Below, in pieces: positions 1 to 11,200 of a stretch of DNA of 64,000 bases. The stretch is from NCBI GenBank assembly GCA_902984215.1, contig CADWAF010003358.1, positions 37,375-101,374 of the forward strand, written 5' to 3'. How positions within the stretch are numbered: position 1 is the first letter of the stretch; each line of letters opens with the position of its first letter. Both the position numbers and the translations under genes were made by a program. The notes beneath the pieces are model-generated. The model was not told where the DNA came from. It searched no databases and saw nothing but the letters and a program-made list of their open reading frames with translations. This DNA is from Willaertia magna (lineage: Eukaryota; Heterolobosea; Eutetramitea; Acrasida; Naegleriidae).

Positions 1-1844
1 CTCTCATTCAACGGAACTCGTAAGTAGTTAGAAAAAACATTTAAGGAAAAACTAATTAAAATTTAAAATTTGTTTTAAAGCCCTCACTGATTTACCTGAC
101 AATGACTTTCCAACAATTGAACCTGAAATATTTCTATCCCCGATAAATAAGCTACAAAATAAACATGAAAAAGAACAGAATACAGAGGAAGGACAATTTG
201 CAATGAAAACTCAAACTAAAGAGAAAGAAGACACCATTACTGTGGACTTGAGCTTAGAAAGCTTTCCTGATGCAAGAAAACTGTATGAAGCCGTTTGTCT
301 GTACACAAGTGAAAATGGTGATTTTGAAACATTTTCTGAGGTGGTGTTAAAAGAATTGCATCAATTAATTAATCCTAAAACTGATAAATTAAAGTTTCAA
401 GCAGAAATACTAAACGCAAAGAAAGTACTTTTTGACAGTTCTGTGGATGGTTTTATTTCCAAAATTGCAGAGAACGATAAAAAAGCGGCTAGCGTTTTAA
501 TGATAGTTAAAAATACCTATTCTGACCTTTGTGACCAATATTACACACTGAACAAGCAAGTACACGTAGATACGAGTGCAAGAGTATCAATTTTAAGAAG
601 TGAACTTGAAAAGGTAAACAAAGAATTAATCACATTAAGGGAATCATCAGAAAATTTAAGGGTGTCTTACAACGAGAGCGAAAAAGTAAGGAAAAGAATT
701 GCCATAGATGCTGAAACAGAAAGAGAAAAATTAACTGAAGAAATAGGATACCTTAAAACTGAAATTGAGAGTAAGTACCAACATTATTATTACCGATTTA
801 ACCAAAGCAGAATATAAAAATAGATTACAACAGTTCCAGCTTAACAGGCAGAGAATTGTTTCTCAGGTTAATACATCTCCTAGACAATTTCTTCAACATA
901 GTGTAAGACAAAAGAGTGAGCTTAAGTCTCCAAGTAAAATGAAACCACTTTCTTTAAAACAACTTAAAGAGATAATAGATGAAATTTATTCGTCAAAGGT
1001 AAAGTTTGACCAAAAGTGCAGAGAAAGTAATTTGCCAAGAGAAACAATGGAACAACACCTGTATACATTTTTGAACCAAAAGTATGGATTGAAGCCTTTG
1101 ATATATGATTGGGCCACAACAATAACACACGCCTTAAAGAAATTTGCAAAAGAAGATAACGATGTCAATACATTTGGCAAAATATTGAGAAACGAAATTG
1201 ACGAAGAGTTTAGACTTGTTCAAAAACAATTAAAACAAACAGTTGCAGAACTATTGAAAGCTTTCCTTAAAGGAAAGTTCTCAAGGAAATTAGAGAGTGA
1301 AATATCAGGAATAATTCATCAAAAACTTAATGGTGAATTGAATGAAGAGGAATGGGTAGATATCATTAAGTACATGTACAACAATGAGGATTCCATTGCT
1401 GTTATAATTAAAGTAAATGATGTCATTAGGGAAAATCAACTTATTTCAGGCAAAGCAAAGAATAGCAGTTTTGATGCAGAAAAAGGAAATAAGGTACCTT
1501 ATAGACTTTTTGTAGAGGTCTTACTTGATTTTCAATTAGAAGCACATGAAAAGTTTTTGTCTCGATACATAAAAATATTTAGAGAAATTGACAGCAATAG
1601 AGATGGTATTTTGACAGACCAAGAATTCAAACAACTCGTTCTAAGGTTGGAGCCAAGCAAATCTGAAGAAGAAATTGAGAATTGGTGGCATTTAATTGAT
1701 CCAAACAATCACAAACAAATTACTTTCACTGAATCAGTCACTTACTTATCAGCAGACTTAATTAAAATGATGAACAAATCTAGACAATCTACGTCCAATT
1801 TGTGTAGTAGTGAAACTTTGGATGGACTAAACTCCAGCATTTAA
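1..1844 (+). CDS. Coiled-coil / EF-hand protein, probably flagellar or centrosomal (5' truncated)
   Basis: The gene enters the window already open. Exons are <1-19, 81-770 and 811-1844; the introns are 20-80 (GTAAGT...AAAG) and 771-810 (GTAAGT...CAG). Removing both keeps one frame and gives about 580 residues plus a missing N-terminus. The N-terminal half is helical coiled coil. A middle block (residues near 300-400) contains ETMEQHLYTFLNQKYGLK, which I associate with TSNAXIP1-like axonemal coiled-coil proteins, from memory only. Near residue 496 there is a canonical EF-hand loop (DSNRDGILTDQEF), followed by a degenerate second loop (DPNNHKQITF), so calcium binding is plausible. The second intron has a NAGNAG acceptor. 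The stop at 1842-1844 faces the convergent DHHC gene 48 bp away. Function is inferred; the exon structure is seen directly. Confidence 0.7.
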
Positions 1845-1892
1845 TAATGTATATTATTATTAACTAAAATATCGTAATTTTCAATTCTTTTA

Positions 1893-3338
1893 TTAGACTA
1901 TTTCATCATGATGTACTACTTCTGTTGTATAATAAGAATACTGATAGTTTTCATTTTGGTTATGATTATCATTTACTTGGTCAACTATATCTTCTTGTTG
2001 TAACTCCATCAACTCATGAGATGGTTCTCCAACAAGCATATCAGGATTACCAGTTTCAATTTCATTGATTGTAATCATTTTAGTTAAACCAAGTTGACTT
2101 TTTGGAACTGTTGAATACAATACATCTTTCATATTTTTCCAAAATCCCAAATGGAAAGGATTTCCACTCTTTTTATAAGTTTCATTTATCTTTTAAAGAT
2201 ACTAAATATAATTATTATTGTAAATTACTTACATGTTCATAAGTTGTAATATTCTTACAAACTAAAAAACTGTGAAAACAAGATAATGAACCTGTACTAA
2301 AAACCATAATCACAGTAAAAAAACAAATTACAAAACTTAGTGGACTAGATGCTAAACAAGCAAATAAAGCATTTCCAACACTTTCATCTTTATATCCAGT
2401 TGAATTATCATAGGATCTTGTTGCCTTAAACACAAATAATGCAATCTCTAATGCACTACAAGTAAATCCATAAATCATTGCAATTGTTGTAAATAAAACA
2501 AAAAAGTAAAAATATTTATAATTTCTTCTCCCAATACATGTTCCAGTCCAAGGACAATGATGATCAAATCTATCAACACAACTATTACATCTTCTACAAT
2601 GACTAGTTCTAGGTAATCTATATATTTTACAAGTACTACAATATTTTAATCTCATCTTAAATCCATTACATGTAAAATCTTTATATTGTGGTTTTTTATT
2701 CTTTTCACCAGTGACACTTGTCATTAAACCATTACCTCCTAATGGATCTTCTTCTTCATCATCCTCTAAATCACTATCTTCTTCTTCATCTTCTAATACT
2801 TCATTATGATGATGATGATGATAATTTACATTACTTAATTTCTTTAATAATTTTCTATCTCTTGTTAATTTATCTTTATAACATTCAATTGATTTAGGTA
2901 AATAACCTGGATCAATACTTCCAACTTTTATTAAACAATAAATAACTAATGATAATAAAAATATTGCAATTAATGTAATTGGTATTCCTGCAAAAATATT
3001 TATAAATCTAAAATAATCTGTACAACTAATTTTCAAATTATTATTTTATAAAATTAAATAAATACACTTACACTCCTCCAAAAAATAAAAGAGAAGGTAT
3101 AATAACTAAAATCCATGTAGCTATATATGTTCCGATATCACGTCTATTATTAATAATATTATTGTAAAGTGTTAAAAAAAATTAAATCCTACCCCATTAT
3201 ATATTTTCCTGATCTTAAAAAATAATTATTCCCTGGCCATATTTTATATAAAGGTATCGGAATAGATTTATCTTGTTCTAAATAAGATAATTTCTGTTTC
3301 ATCTTTTTTTCACCACTTGAACAACAATAACATGACAT
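1893..3338 (-). CDS. DHHC-type protein S-acyltransferase (palmitoyltransferase)
   Basis: Four exons on the minus strand: 3338-3193, 3143-3072, 3025-2233 and 2189-1893. The introns are 49, 46 and 43 nt, and the product is 435 residues. The start codon follows an A-tract and lies in a small exon reading MSCYCCSSGEKK. Transmembrane segments are visible near residues 52-72, 80-105, 248-275 and 300-325. Between the second and third pairs lies the cysteine-rich domain (CSTCKIYRLPRTSHCRRC) ending in DHHCPW near residue 229; the DHHC cysteine is the acyl-carrying nucleophile of this family. After the last membrane segment NPFHLGFWKNMKDVL resembles the conserved C-terminal PaCCT region. An acidic and His-rich insert lies between TM2 and the CRD. 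It should palmitoylate cytosolic cysteines at Golgi, ER or plasma membrane; the substrate is unknown. The first intron has an unusual GTAGGA donor. Confidence 0.93.
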
Positions 3339-3554
3339 TTTTTTTTGACTTTCCATTCAGCTCACACCAATTGAACTATGAATTAGGAATCAATTAGATT
3401 GTTGATGGAATAATGAATGAATTGGCCTATGAGGTTTATTGTAATTACAAAAGGAAGCAAGATGACAATTAGACATTTATCATGTCTTTTTTCAACAACG
3501 TGAAAGGGAAGAGAACGCGTGTTCATGCTTCAGTTAACAACAAATAATTAAAAA

Positions 3555-4115
3555 ATGCAATCATCACCTGAAGCAATTGAAATTAAACGTAGATTAGAAG
3601 TTGTAAAGAAACATTTATCTCCATCAATTAATAATGAATCTAATAATAATAATCATATTCAACAATCTTCTGTAAATTATAAACCTTATGTAAGATTATT
3701 ACAACCCGATGATTATGAAAAGGGATTCTTGTCAATACTATCACAATTGACAACAATTGGTAATATTACAAAAGAACAATATTTAAAAAGATTTAATGAA
3801 TTATTTAATAATGAATTACCTGATTATTATATTTGTGTTATAGAAGATAATGGTACAATTATTGGATCAAGTACTTTATTAATTGAAAGAAAATTTGTAC
3901 ATGAATGTGGATATGTAGGTCATATAGAAGATGTTGTAGTAGATAGTAGATATAGAGGATATAATTTAGGTAAATTATTAATAGATGAATGTATTAATTA
4001 TTCAAAGAAAAGGAATTGTTATAAAGTTATATTAGATTGTAGTGAGAAGAATGTTGGGTTTTATGAAAAGTGTGGTTTTATTAGAAAAGAAATTCAAATG
4101 AGGTTAGATTTGTAA
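3555..4115 (+). CDS. GNA1: Glucosamine-6-phosphate N-acetyltransferase (GNAT fold)
   Basis: A single exon of 186 residues, started by ATG after AAAA. The product should transfer acetyl from acetyl-CoA to glucosamine-6-phosphate in UDP-GlcNAc synthesis, in the cytosol. The signature of eukaryotic GNA1 is present: YVRLLQPDDYEKGF near the start of the fold, GHIEDVVVDSRYRG near residue 122 (substrate and acetyl-CoA loop), NLGKLLIDEC (pyrophosphate-binding helix), YKVILDCSEKN and the final FYEKCGF. About 45 extra, Asn-rich residues precede the domain compared with the compact yeast enzyme. It is divergent from the DHHC gene, with 216 bp between the two start codons. Confidence 0.9.
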   Translation: MQSSPEAIEIKRRLEVVKKHLSPSINNESNNNNHIQQSSVNYKPYVRLLQPDDYEKGFLSILSQLTTIGNITKEQYLKRFNELFNNELPDYYICVIEDNGTIIGSSTLLIERKFVHECGYVGHIEDVVVDSRYRGYNLGKLLIDECINYSKKRNCYKVILDCSEKNVGFYEKCGFIRKEIQMRLDL

Positions 4116-4212
4116 ATAATATTAAGGATTGTAAGGAAAATAAACTGTGGCGCCAGAATTTGTCATAACTTACCGTTAAACGATTCCCGCTTAAAAAAAT
4201 TAAGATTAAAAA

Positions 4213-6075
4213 ATGAATAGAATATTTCCACAAAAAAATCAACAACAAAGGCTTTACACTTTTGTTCAAGAACAACCAAACGAATATTTAAATATTAGTA
4301 ATTTAACTACTTCAGATTCTGATTCAACAACAAATACTATAGGAAATAATAGTTTCTGTTCTTTACTTTCTCCATCTCCTCAACATATTATGAATAATCA
4401 ACTAAACCATTCATTTGATGGTGATAATAGATTAAAAAGATCAATAGGAAATTCACGACCTTTTTTCTCTCCTCCAACAATGTCTAAACCTCCTCATATT
4501 TCTACACCACACCCTTCTATGCCAGTTTTTGAAGATAATGAAGAAGAGGAAACAAAAATTGTTAGTAGAAAAGATAGATTAAGACAAAGAGCTCAAAAAC
4601 AAGGAATGATGACAAATACTTTTCAACAACCTGTAAATAATAACATGATGATGAATAATAATATGGCTATGAATAACATGAACTCAGGCATGGTATCTGG
4701 GGTAACACAAAAACAAGGTACAACAAGTTTTGTGGTAGAGTTTTCTCCAAAAAAGAAAGTTGGGCCACCACAACGTTTATTGGAAAGGTTGACACAAAAA
4801 TCTGTAAAAACATCCAAAATGTCAGACGAAAATTCTACCATGTCTACAAGTGCATCTTCCACTATTCAAAATAAAAAGCCCTTAATATCAGAGCAGAAGA
4901 GGAAAGCCATGGCCACTATGAAACAAAACAGCTTGTGCACAGGAAATGCTGGAATGGGATTTTCATCAAATACAGGAGCCTTAAAGCTTCATGAAGCACC
5001 TCCAACAACTATTGGGAATGAAGATGAAATTAATTTTAGTTTTAGTTCACCTACTGCAGCTAATAATTCGTCACAACCCTTCAACCAATCTGTAATGAAC
5101 TCAACTGTTTTATGTAATAATCAACAAAGTCAACAAATACCTCAAGATAACAATTGGACTACTTCAACTAATAATGCTACAGAACATACTGTCACAAACA
5201 ATAATAACAATGAAAATGTTTTTGGAGGATTTTCATCTCAAGCCCAATCAACTACCTTCGCACAACAAACCAATAGTTTCTCACAAAATAATGAAAACGT
5301 TAATTCTTTTTCATATTGCAATGTAGAAGCTAGTAACATACAAAATCAATATCAACAACAACAAATTCAAAATGTGCAACAAAACTTTAATAATGGGTTT
5401 GGCTTTTCCACTAACAATTTTGAGCAACCACAATGTGTAGATCAAATTCAACTTGAAAGAATGGAAATAGAAAGAGCAAAAGAAATGTTAAGGCAACAAC
5501 ATTTGGAGCTACAACAAAGATTTACAGAATTTGAGCACTATAGAAGAAATATGGAGCAAATGCTCTCCTATCAACAATCTATAATAGATTCTAATAAGCG
5601 ACTGTCTTTGGGATCTAACAACGTGACTGAAAATAGTTATGATAACAGAGAAGATGAATTTGAAAATGAAAGAATGGAAAAAAGAAGACAAATTCGTGAA
5701 GGAATAGTGAAATCCAAAAGAGAACTGAATTTATTACATGTAGATAAATTATCTAAAGCAAGTAGACAACATAGAAATTCTAGCCAATCATTACTTCCTA
5801 CAAGTTGGTCACCAAAAAGACACTCTTTGTTGGCACCCCCTAAGCCAAGAGGTTTATCAACCCCAACAAAAAGGAAACAAGAAGCTAACAACTTAACTCC
5901 AACAAGAGAACCTTTGAGAGAAATAATCAGTGGAGCCTCTATGGAGAAGTTAATGAGGTTAAGACAAATTATTAAGGAAAGCACTCCTACTAAGAATTAC
6001 AGTAAAAGACGACAATATTTAATTGAAAAAACTAGACAAGAAGCATTAAATCATTTGAGAAACCAAGATAAATAA
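4213..6075 (+). CDS. Low-complexity coiled-coil protein, function unknown
   Basis: A single-exon ORF of 620 residues starting 97 bp after GNA1 in an A-rich context. I do not recognise a family. Residues 1-400 are Asn/Gln/Ser-rich and mostly disordered, with basic patches (KDRLRQRAQKQ). A coiled coil of about 60 residues begins near residue 415 (QLERMEIERAKEMLRQQHLE). It is followed by a basic, proline- and Ser/Thr-Pro-rich segment (SWSPKRHSLLAPPKPR, STPTKR, LTPTREPL) and a helical basic C-terminus. Multiple Ser/Thr-Pro sites suggest a phosphorylated cytoskeletal or cell-cycle protein, but that is inference. Its stop is 28 bp from the stop of the convergent TMEM223-like gene. Confidence 0.75.
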   Translation: MNRIFPQKNQQQRLYTFVQEQPNEYLNISNLTTSDSDSTTNTIGNNSFCSLLSPSPQHIMNNQLNHSFDGDNRLKRSIGNSRPFFSPPTMSKPPHISTPHPSMPVFEDNEEEETKIVSRKDRLRQRAQKQGMMTNTFQQPVNNNMMMNNNMAMNNMNSGMVSGVTQKQGTTSFVVEFSPKKKVGPPQRLLERLTQKSVKTSKMSDENSTMSTSASSTIQNKKPLISEQKRKAMATMKQNSLCTGNAGMGFSSNTGALKLHEAPPTTIGNEDEINFSFSSPTAANNSSQPFNQSVMNSTVLCNNQQSQQIPQDNNWTTSTNNATEHTVTNNNNNENVFGGFSSQAQSTTFAQQTNSFSQNNENVNSFSYCNVEASNIQNQYQQQQIQNVQQNFNNGFGFSTNNFEQPQCVDQIQLERMEIERAKEMLRQQHLELQQRFTEFEHYRRNMEQMLSYQQSIIDSNKRLSLGSNNVTENSYDNREDEFENERMEKRRQIREGIVKSKRELNLLHVDKLSKASRQHRNSSQSLLPTSWSPKRHSLLAPPKPRGLSTPTKRKQEANNLTPTREPLREIISGASMEKLMRLRQIIKESTPTKNYSKRRQYLIEKTRQEALNHLRNQDK

Positions 6076-6103
6076 AAATGTCAATATTAATTTATTGGCA
6101 TTA

Positions 6104-6940
6104 TTAGTTTTTGTAAGGTGAAAATCCCCCAAAAGTTCCAAGATCACTACTTCTAGAAATTATTCTAGGATGTTGTTCAATATAATGTAATAAACTATTT
6201 TTATCTAAATAGATAGAATCAGCTGTGACATCCATAATATGATTCCATTTTCTACCCTTAATACCTACAAACACATAATCACCTTTTCCTTTCATTTGTT
6301 TAATTTGAGTTGATGATGGAGATTTACTAACTGTGTTATCATTAAGAAATAGATCCATTCTTAAATTGTCTATTGAACTTGGCATAATTTTAATATCTTT
6401 TGCAGGAATTCTTAAATCTTGATAATTATTAAATCCAAACTTTGCAGTCACTATTCTGATTGTGTCTTGATTAATTTTACCCATTTCCAGTATATTATGT
6501 TTTGCATAATATGCAGCTCCAGCAATTACACCAATAGCTGCAAATCCAAAACCTAAACCAATTAATGATTTTTGCAAAAGAGATGCTTCTTGTTTTTCTC
6601 CAATTTCATTATATTTTACCATAGTCATTGTTAAATAAGCTAAAATTGTCATTGAAATAGCATTAATAATAGAAGCAACAGTTGCAAATTTAAAGAATCT
6701 AGCCTTTGTATTTCTGTAAAATAAAACATATTCGGAAGGTAATGGTGGTTGGTTTTTTGCTGGATGTATTAATTCTTCAAGAGTATAAGTTTCTTCTTGT
6801 TGAAGTTTTGCATTTTGACGTATCGGAGCTCTCTTATTAATTAAATTTTGGTGATAATTTTTAGAGAAGAGTGAATTTGTTCTCGTTTTAAGAGCGTGAT
6901 AAGTGTTTTGTGTTAAATTACATAATCTGGATTTTAACAT
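6104..6940 (-). CDS. TMEM223-like mitochondrial inner-membrane protein
   Basis: A single exon of 278 residues on the minus strand. The N-terminus is rich in Lys, Arg, Asn and Ser without acidic residues up to about residue 45, as in a mitochondrial presequence. A core follows: YVLFYRNTKARFFKF, two membrane segments (about 95-115 and 128-150), then a soluble beta-rich domain. This order (LF-R motif, helical hairpin, then a domain ending with GRKWNHIMD) matches what I recall of TMEM223, which has been linked to cytochrome c oxidase (COX1) biogenesis. Identity is by pattern only and the TMEM186/TMEM70 class is an alternative. It begins only 26 bp after the stop of the upstream lipocalin gene on the same strand. 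Confidence 0.6.
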   Translation of the reverse strand: MLKSRLCNLTQNTYHALKTRTNSLFSKNYHQNLINKRAPIRQNAKLQQEETYTLEELIHPAKNQPPLPSEYVLFYRNTKARFFKFATVASIINAISMTILAYLTMTMVKYNEIGEKQEASLLQKSLIGLGFGFAAIGVIAGAAYYAKHNILEMGKINQDTIRIVTAKFGFNNYQDLRIPAKDIKIMPSSIDNLRMDLFLNDNTVSKSPSSTQIKQMKGKGDYVFVGIKGRKWNHIMDVTADSIYLDKNSLLHYIEQHPRIISRSSDLGTFGGFSPYKN

Positions 6941-6966
6941 TTTTTATTTACTAAAAATCACAGTCT

Positions 6967-7689
6967 TTATAAAACATATTCAATGTCAGGGAAAGGTGGC
7001 TTTTTACGACTGCCAGTCTCTTCTTCTTCCTCTTTTTCAGTTCTGCTACTGTGTTTACAATAGTCTTGTCTTGTAAATTTAAAGCGTTTAGTATTAATTT
7101 TCTGTTTTCTTAATTTATCTAAGGCAGTGTTAAGATAAACGTCTTGAAGTACTTTTTCTCTTCCTAATATCCAAGCATATTCATAATGATATAATTTAAA
7201 TAAACCATTTTTACAACTCCAAACTACAGAATAGTTGTCATAATCAGTGTCTATAATCCAATAGTCTACCTTAATGTCCTTCTTTCTCTTTTTACCGTCG
7301 TCTTCTTCTCTTTTACGAGTACAGTTAAAGTGGAATTCTAATTTTCCAGGTTCGTTTTTATCTGGAGTTGTTAAATAACCTTTAAAACTTCTTTGTCTCT
7401 TTCTTTTATAAAAAGAATTTACAACGTTAAGCGTGTCATTGCTAGAGCCCTGTGTGTAATTAGCGGTTACACACACTGCGTTGAACAAAGAACGGAAGCG
7501 AGCTATTTCGTACCACTCTCCTGTATAGTCACTTAATGTAAAGTTGCTTGTAGGTTTCACTTCAGGACAAGGACCCCAAGCAAATCTTGACTCAATAAAA
7601 TATGAGTTGATTAACAAAGCAGCAGAAATTACAATGAATAAATAAAGGAAATTGTTCATGAATAAAGTTTGTTTTTTTAATTTAGACAA
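6967..7689 (-). CDS. Lipocalin, apolipoprotein D/Blc-like, secreted or membrane-associated
   Basis: A single exon of 240 residues. A hydrophobic signal segment lies at residues 11-31; the ATG at residue 11 may be the true start. A short linker leads to CPEVKPTSNFTLSDYTGEWYEIAR, the classic lipocalin signature with the conserved Gly-x-Trp and paired cysteine. Later strands include YWIIDTDYDNYSVVWSC and YAWILGREKVL, as in the apolipoprotein D/bacterial Blc group that binds lipids or small hydrophobic ligands. Basic insertions between strands (KRKRQR, RKREEDDGKKRKK) and a charged C-terminus are unusual for the family. Potential N-glycosylation sites (NFT, NYT, NDT, NCT) agree with a secretory location. 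Confidence 0.88.
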   Translation of the reverse strand: MSKLKKQTLFMNNFLYLFIVISAALLINSYFIESRFAWGPCPEVKPTSNFTLSDYTGEWYEIARFRSLFNAVCVTANYTQGSSNDTLNVVNSFYKRKRQRSFKGYLTTPDKNEPGKLEFHFNCTRKREEDDGKKRKKDIKVDYWIIDTDYDNYSVVWSCKNGLFKLYHYEYAWILGREKVLQDVYLNTALDKLRKQKINTKRFKFTRQDYCKHSSRTEKEEEEETGSRKKPPFPDIEYVL

Positions 7690-8231
7690 TAAACGGAATC
7701 GTTTTCATATTAGAGTTAAATAGGTTTTTACAAAGGAAATTGCCATCCAGTTGGAGTTTTTAAAGTAAAGGAATTCTCTTTTTTAAGATTTGACCAACAA
7801 GCTTTTTAATAATAGATCTCTTTAATTAATATCTATTATTCGTTGCTACAATAAGTATATAAAAAGTCTTTGGAAATATCCTTATTTTAATCAATATTGT
7901 TTTCTACTGTGAATCAGTTAACTTCTCTTATTCTTTTGAAATTTAATGTTTCAATTAATTATTTAAGGTAAGAGTCGTTTAAATACTATCAAATAGAACT
8001 ACTTTATTACTTTAAATAGTGGGAATTGAATTTCTTTCCTTAATTCACTTTTTACATTCTGCAAAACCAACTTTCACTTTTCTCTTTTTTGATTGTCACA
8101 AAACTATTTTAAAATGATCTTCTATTTGATTTGAATTTTTTGTAAGCAACTATTTTTATACACAAAAAAAAAAAATAATTTCATTACAAAAAGTAATTTG
8201 TAACGAAATCTAAGCTGAAACTAAACAACCT
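7690..8231. other. Divergent intergenic region, lipocalin / BCAS3-like
   Basis: 542 bp of AT-rich sequence between two start codons. It must hold both promoters and 5' UTRs. A possible 5'-UTR intron for the plus-strand gene begins with GTAAGAG at 7967. A run of A lies near 8163-8175. No ORF, RNA gene or repeat was recognised. Confidence 0.6.
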
Positions 8232-11200
8232 ATGAATGTCTGTCCTGATCAACATCATGCAACTACATTTAAGGAACAATCGTCACAGTCTGAACTGATT
8301 AACAACAACAAAAGAAAAAATCAATCAAATCTCAAGCCTTCCCCACCCTCTCCATTCAATAACTCTACCTGTTCTTCCTCCCCTATAGTACAGGGTCATC
8401 TTCATTCCATTGGAAAATCCTTAAACCAAAATTCGACTGTAAATTGCCAACAACCTTGTTTTTCAGATCAATTTTTGACACAAACAAAAAATCCCTTTAC
8501 TTTAGCTAAAAATAAAATGAAAGTGAATCAACATCCCTCCTCGGTTGCACCTTCATCTTCTTCGATATCTACTACCGGGAGTGGTATCTATAATAATAGT
8601 AGTAACAAGGCTAATAGTAAATTACATAAGAATGAATCTGGATTTTCTAATGTAGATGATAGTAGTACTACTAATGGAATATATCCTTCCATTGGTTCAG
8701 CATTACAAGCTGCAGCAACTTCTATTTATCCAACACTAGAGGATGATGAAGAAGATTTATTACATTATCATCAACAAGTAACTTCTATTTCTTCTCAACC
8801 TAAAAAACTTTCAAGAACAAACTCTTCTAACCCAACAACATCAACTATGAATAATAATCCATCTACTAGTAAATTACTGTATGATTCTTCATCTCAACTT
8901 TTATCGGATTTATCTGGTTATGTAAAGAAAATACCCTGGTATCATTTAGCAAAACAATTTAATCAACATATTATAAAACCAACAAGTAGTTATGTAGCCA
9001 ATACTATTAGACAAACAAATGTAATTGGTTCAGCAAATACAACATCTAATAGTAATCCTAATTCCAATGGTATAAATAATAATGTAAATAATTTAAATGG
9101 ATTATCCTCTTCCTATTTAGGTCCAGTTTTATGGTCTGATTTTATGTTTGTTTCTTCCTCTGAAGATAACCCATCTACAACAGGAGATCATTTATTTATG
9201 GTTGTTGCATACACTAATGGATTTCAATTATTCGATGTTCATGATTTTCACCATGTCAAAGAGGTAATAACTAAAAGAAGTGATGAGTTACGTCAACAAT
9301 ATCCTTTACATATTATTAATGATTTAGGTTCTCTAGGTGCTTCAGCTCCTCCTTTTTCAATGATTCAAGAAAGCCCTCCACAACCATCATTAGAACAACA
9401 AAAAATAGAGGATAATCATGTTGTAGAAGAAATTATGGAAAATCATGAAGATAATAATGACACAAAAGAAGAAATACAGGAAGAAACAAATTTTAACAAT
9501 TCTTTTGAGAATCACCATTTAGATGAGAAGGAAGATAATTTCATTAAAAAAAAGAAAAAAGATGCTTTGGATTTTGATTATTTCTTTGATACATTTCAAA
9601 GAAATAATTCTGCTCTTTTAGATGACAATGAGATTGACACTAACCAAATGCTAAACGATTTAGATGAAGAAGAAAAAGAAGAAGAAATTGTTTTTCAACC
9701 TTCTAACAACCAAACTGTTGAGGAACAAGAAGAAGAGCCTTACAGCTTAAAAGAAGAAATACTAATTGATTTTGGAAATGATCTTCAACAACAATCAAGT
9801 TTAAACAATTTACCAACAACAGAAACAAAAGAAGAGGAAGAAAAGAAAGAAGAAATAAACAATGAAAGTATTAATTCTTCAATACCTCAAGTATTTGGAC
9901 CAATTAAGGTTGCAAAATTATTATCAAGACCGTCAAAAAAGACAATTCATAAAAGTGAAAGGAGAAAACAAGAGAATAATACACTTGTTTCATTACTTGA
10001 TTATTATCCATTGGTTGCAATAATAACTTATCAAGAAGATCATATAATACATTTTTATTCATTAAAAACTCAAACTTATTTAGATGATATTTGTAGAATC
10101 CAAAGTATTGAGAACAATGAACCAATTCCAATATTTCAAATTATTACTTCTGAAGAATTATTTGCAGTTAGTAATAATGTTGGTAAATTATATTTTTATG
10201 ATCCTTGTACTTTTGATGTTATTTCACAACAATTATGTTTTCCATCACCTATTATTGAAAGCAAAAAGTCAACTTATTCTTCATCAACTCCTTTATATGG
10301 GGGTGTAATGGCAAGTAGAAAACGTTGGATTGCATTTGCAAGTAATAATGAAATAACAAATAGTAAATTAGATTTTACAACTAAAATTAATTCAAGTATA
10401 ACAGAGATTTCTTGGGATGTTGCAAAGAAAGCAGCAACTGGAATATATTACTTGGGAGACTTAGGATTCAAACATGTTTCTAAATATATTTCAGAGATGA
10501 ATAACAATAAATCTTCTTATGATAATGAATCTGATGGAGTATATTCATCAGATCCAGAGGAAGAAAATGTAAACAGTGAAAATGTAGAGGTGCCAATAGA
10601 ACTAAAAGGATATAGTAAAACAGCTGGTATTGTAGAGATTAGAGATATAAGAACAAATAAGATATTATTACACTTCAAAGCACATAATGAACCAATTGTT
10701 GCAATGGCCTTTGATAAAACAGGTACATTGCTTTGTACAGCGCCAATATCTGGACAATATTTGAATGTATTTCAAATATTCCCTAATAATAATTCTGTTG
10801 TAAATAGTAATTACAGTCCGTGGGAGATGAAATCATCTTCTGAAAAGAATGTAAAATTATTGTACAGATTGTATCGTGGATTGACTTCTGCCACTATTCA
10901 AGATATTCACTTTAGTGTAAATAGTAAGTGGGTTGCAGCATGTTCAGCACGCGGTACAATACACCTTTATGCTATTAATCCTACAGGTGGACAAATTGAT
11001 CCAAAGTTCTTTTGTACAGGTGAAAGTTATGATAAGAGTTATTTAAATCAAACCAATAATGACCAACCAATTATTTTGAATGCTATTACTAGGATACATG
11101 ATCCTACTTTTGGAAGTAGAAACAGTGAGGAAAGCATACTTCATACAAGGTCTGCATTTCAATTCTTTACATTTGTTGATGTTAAATCTTCATTAGAAAA

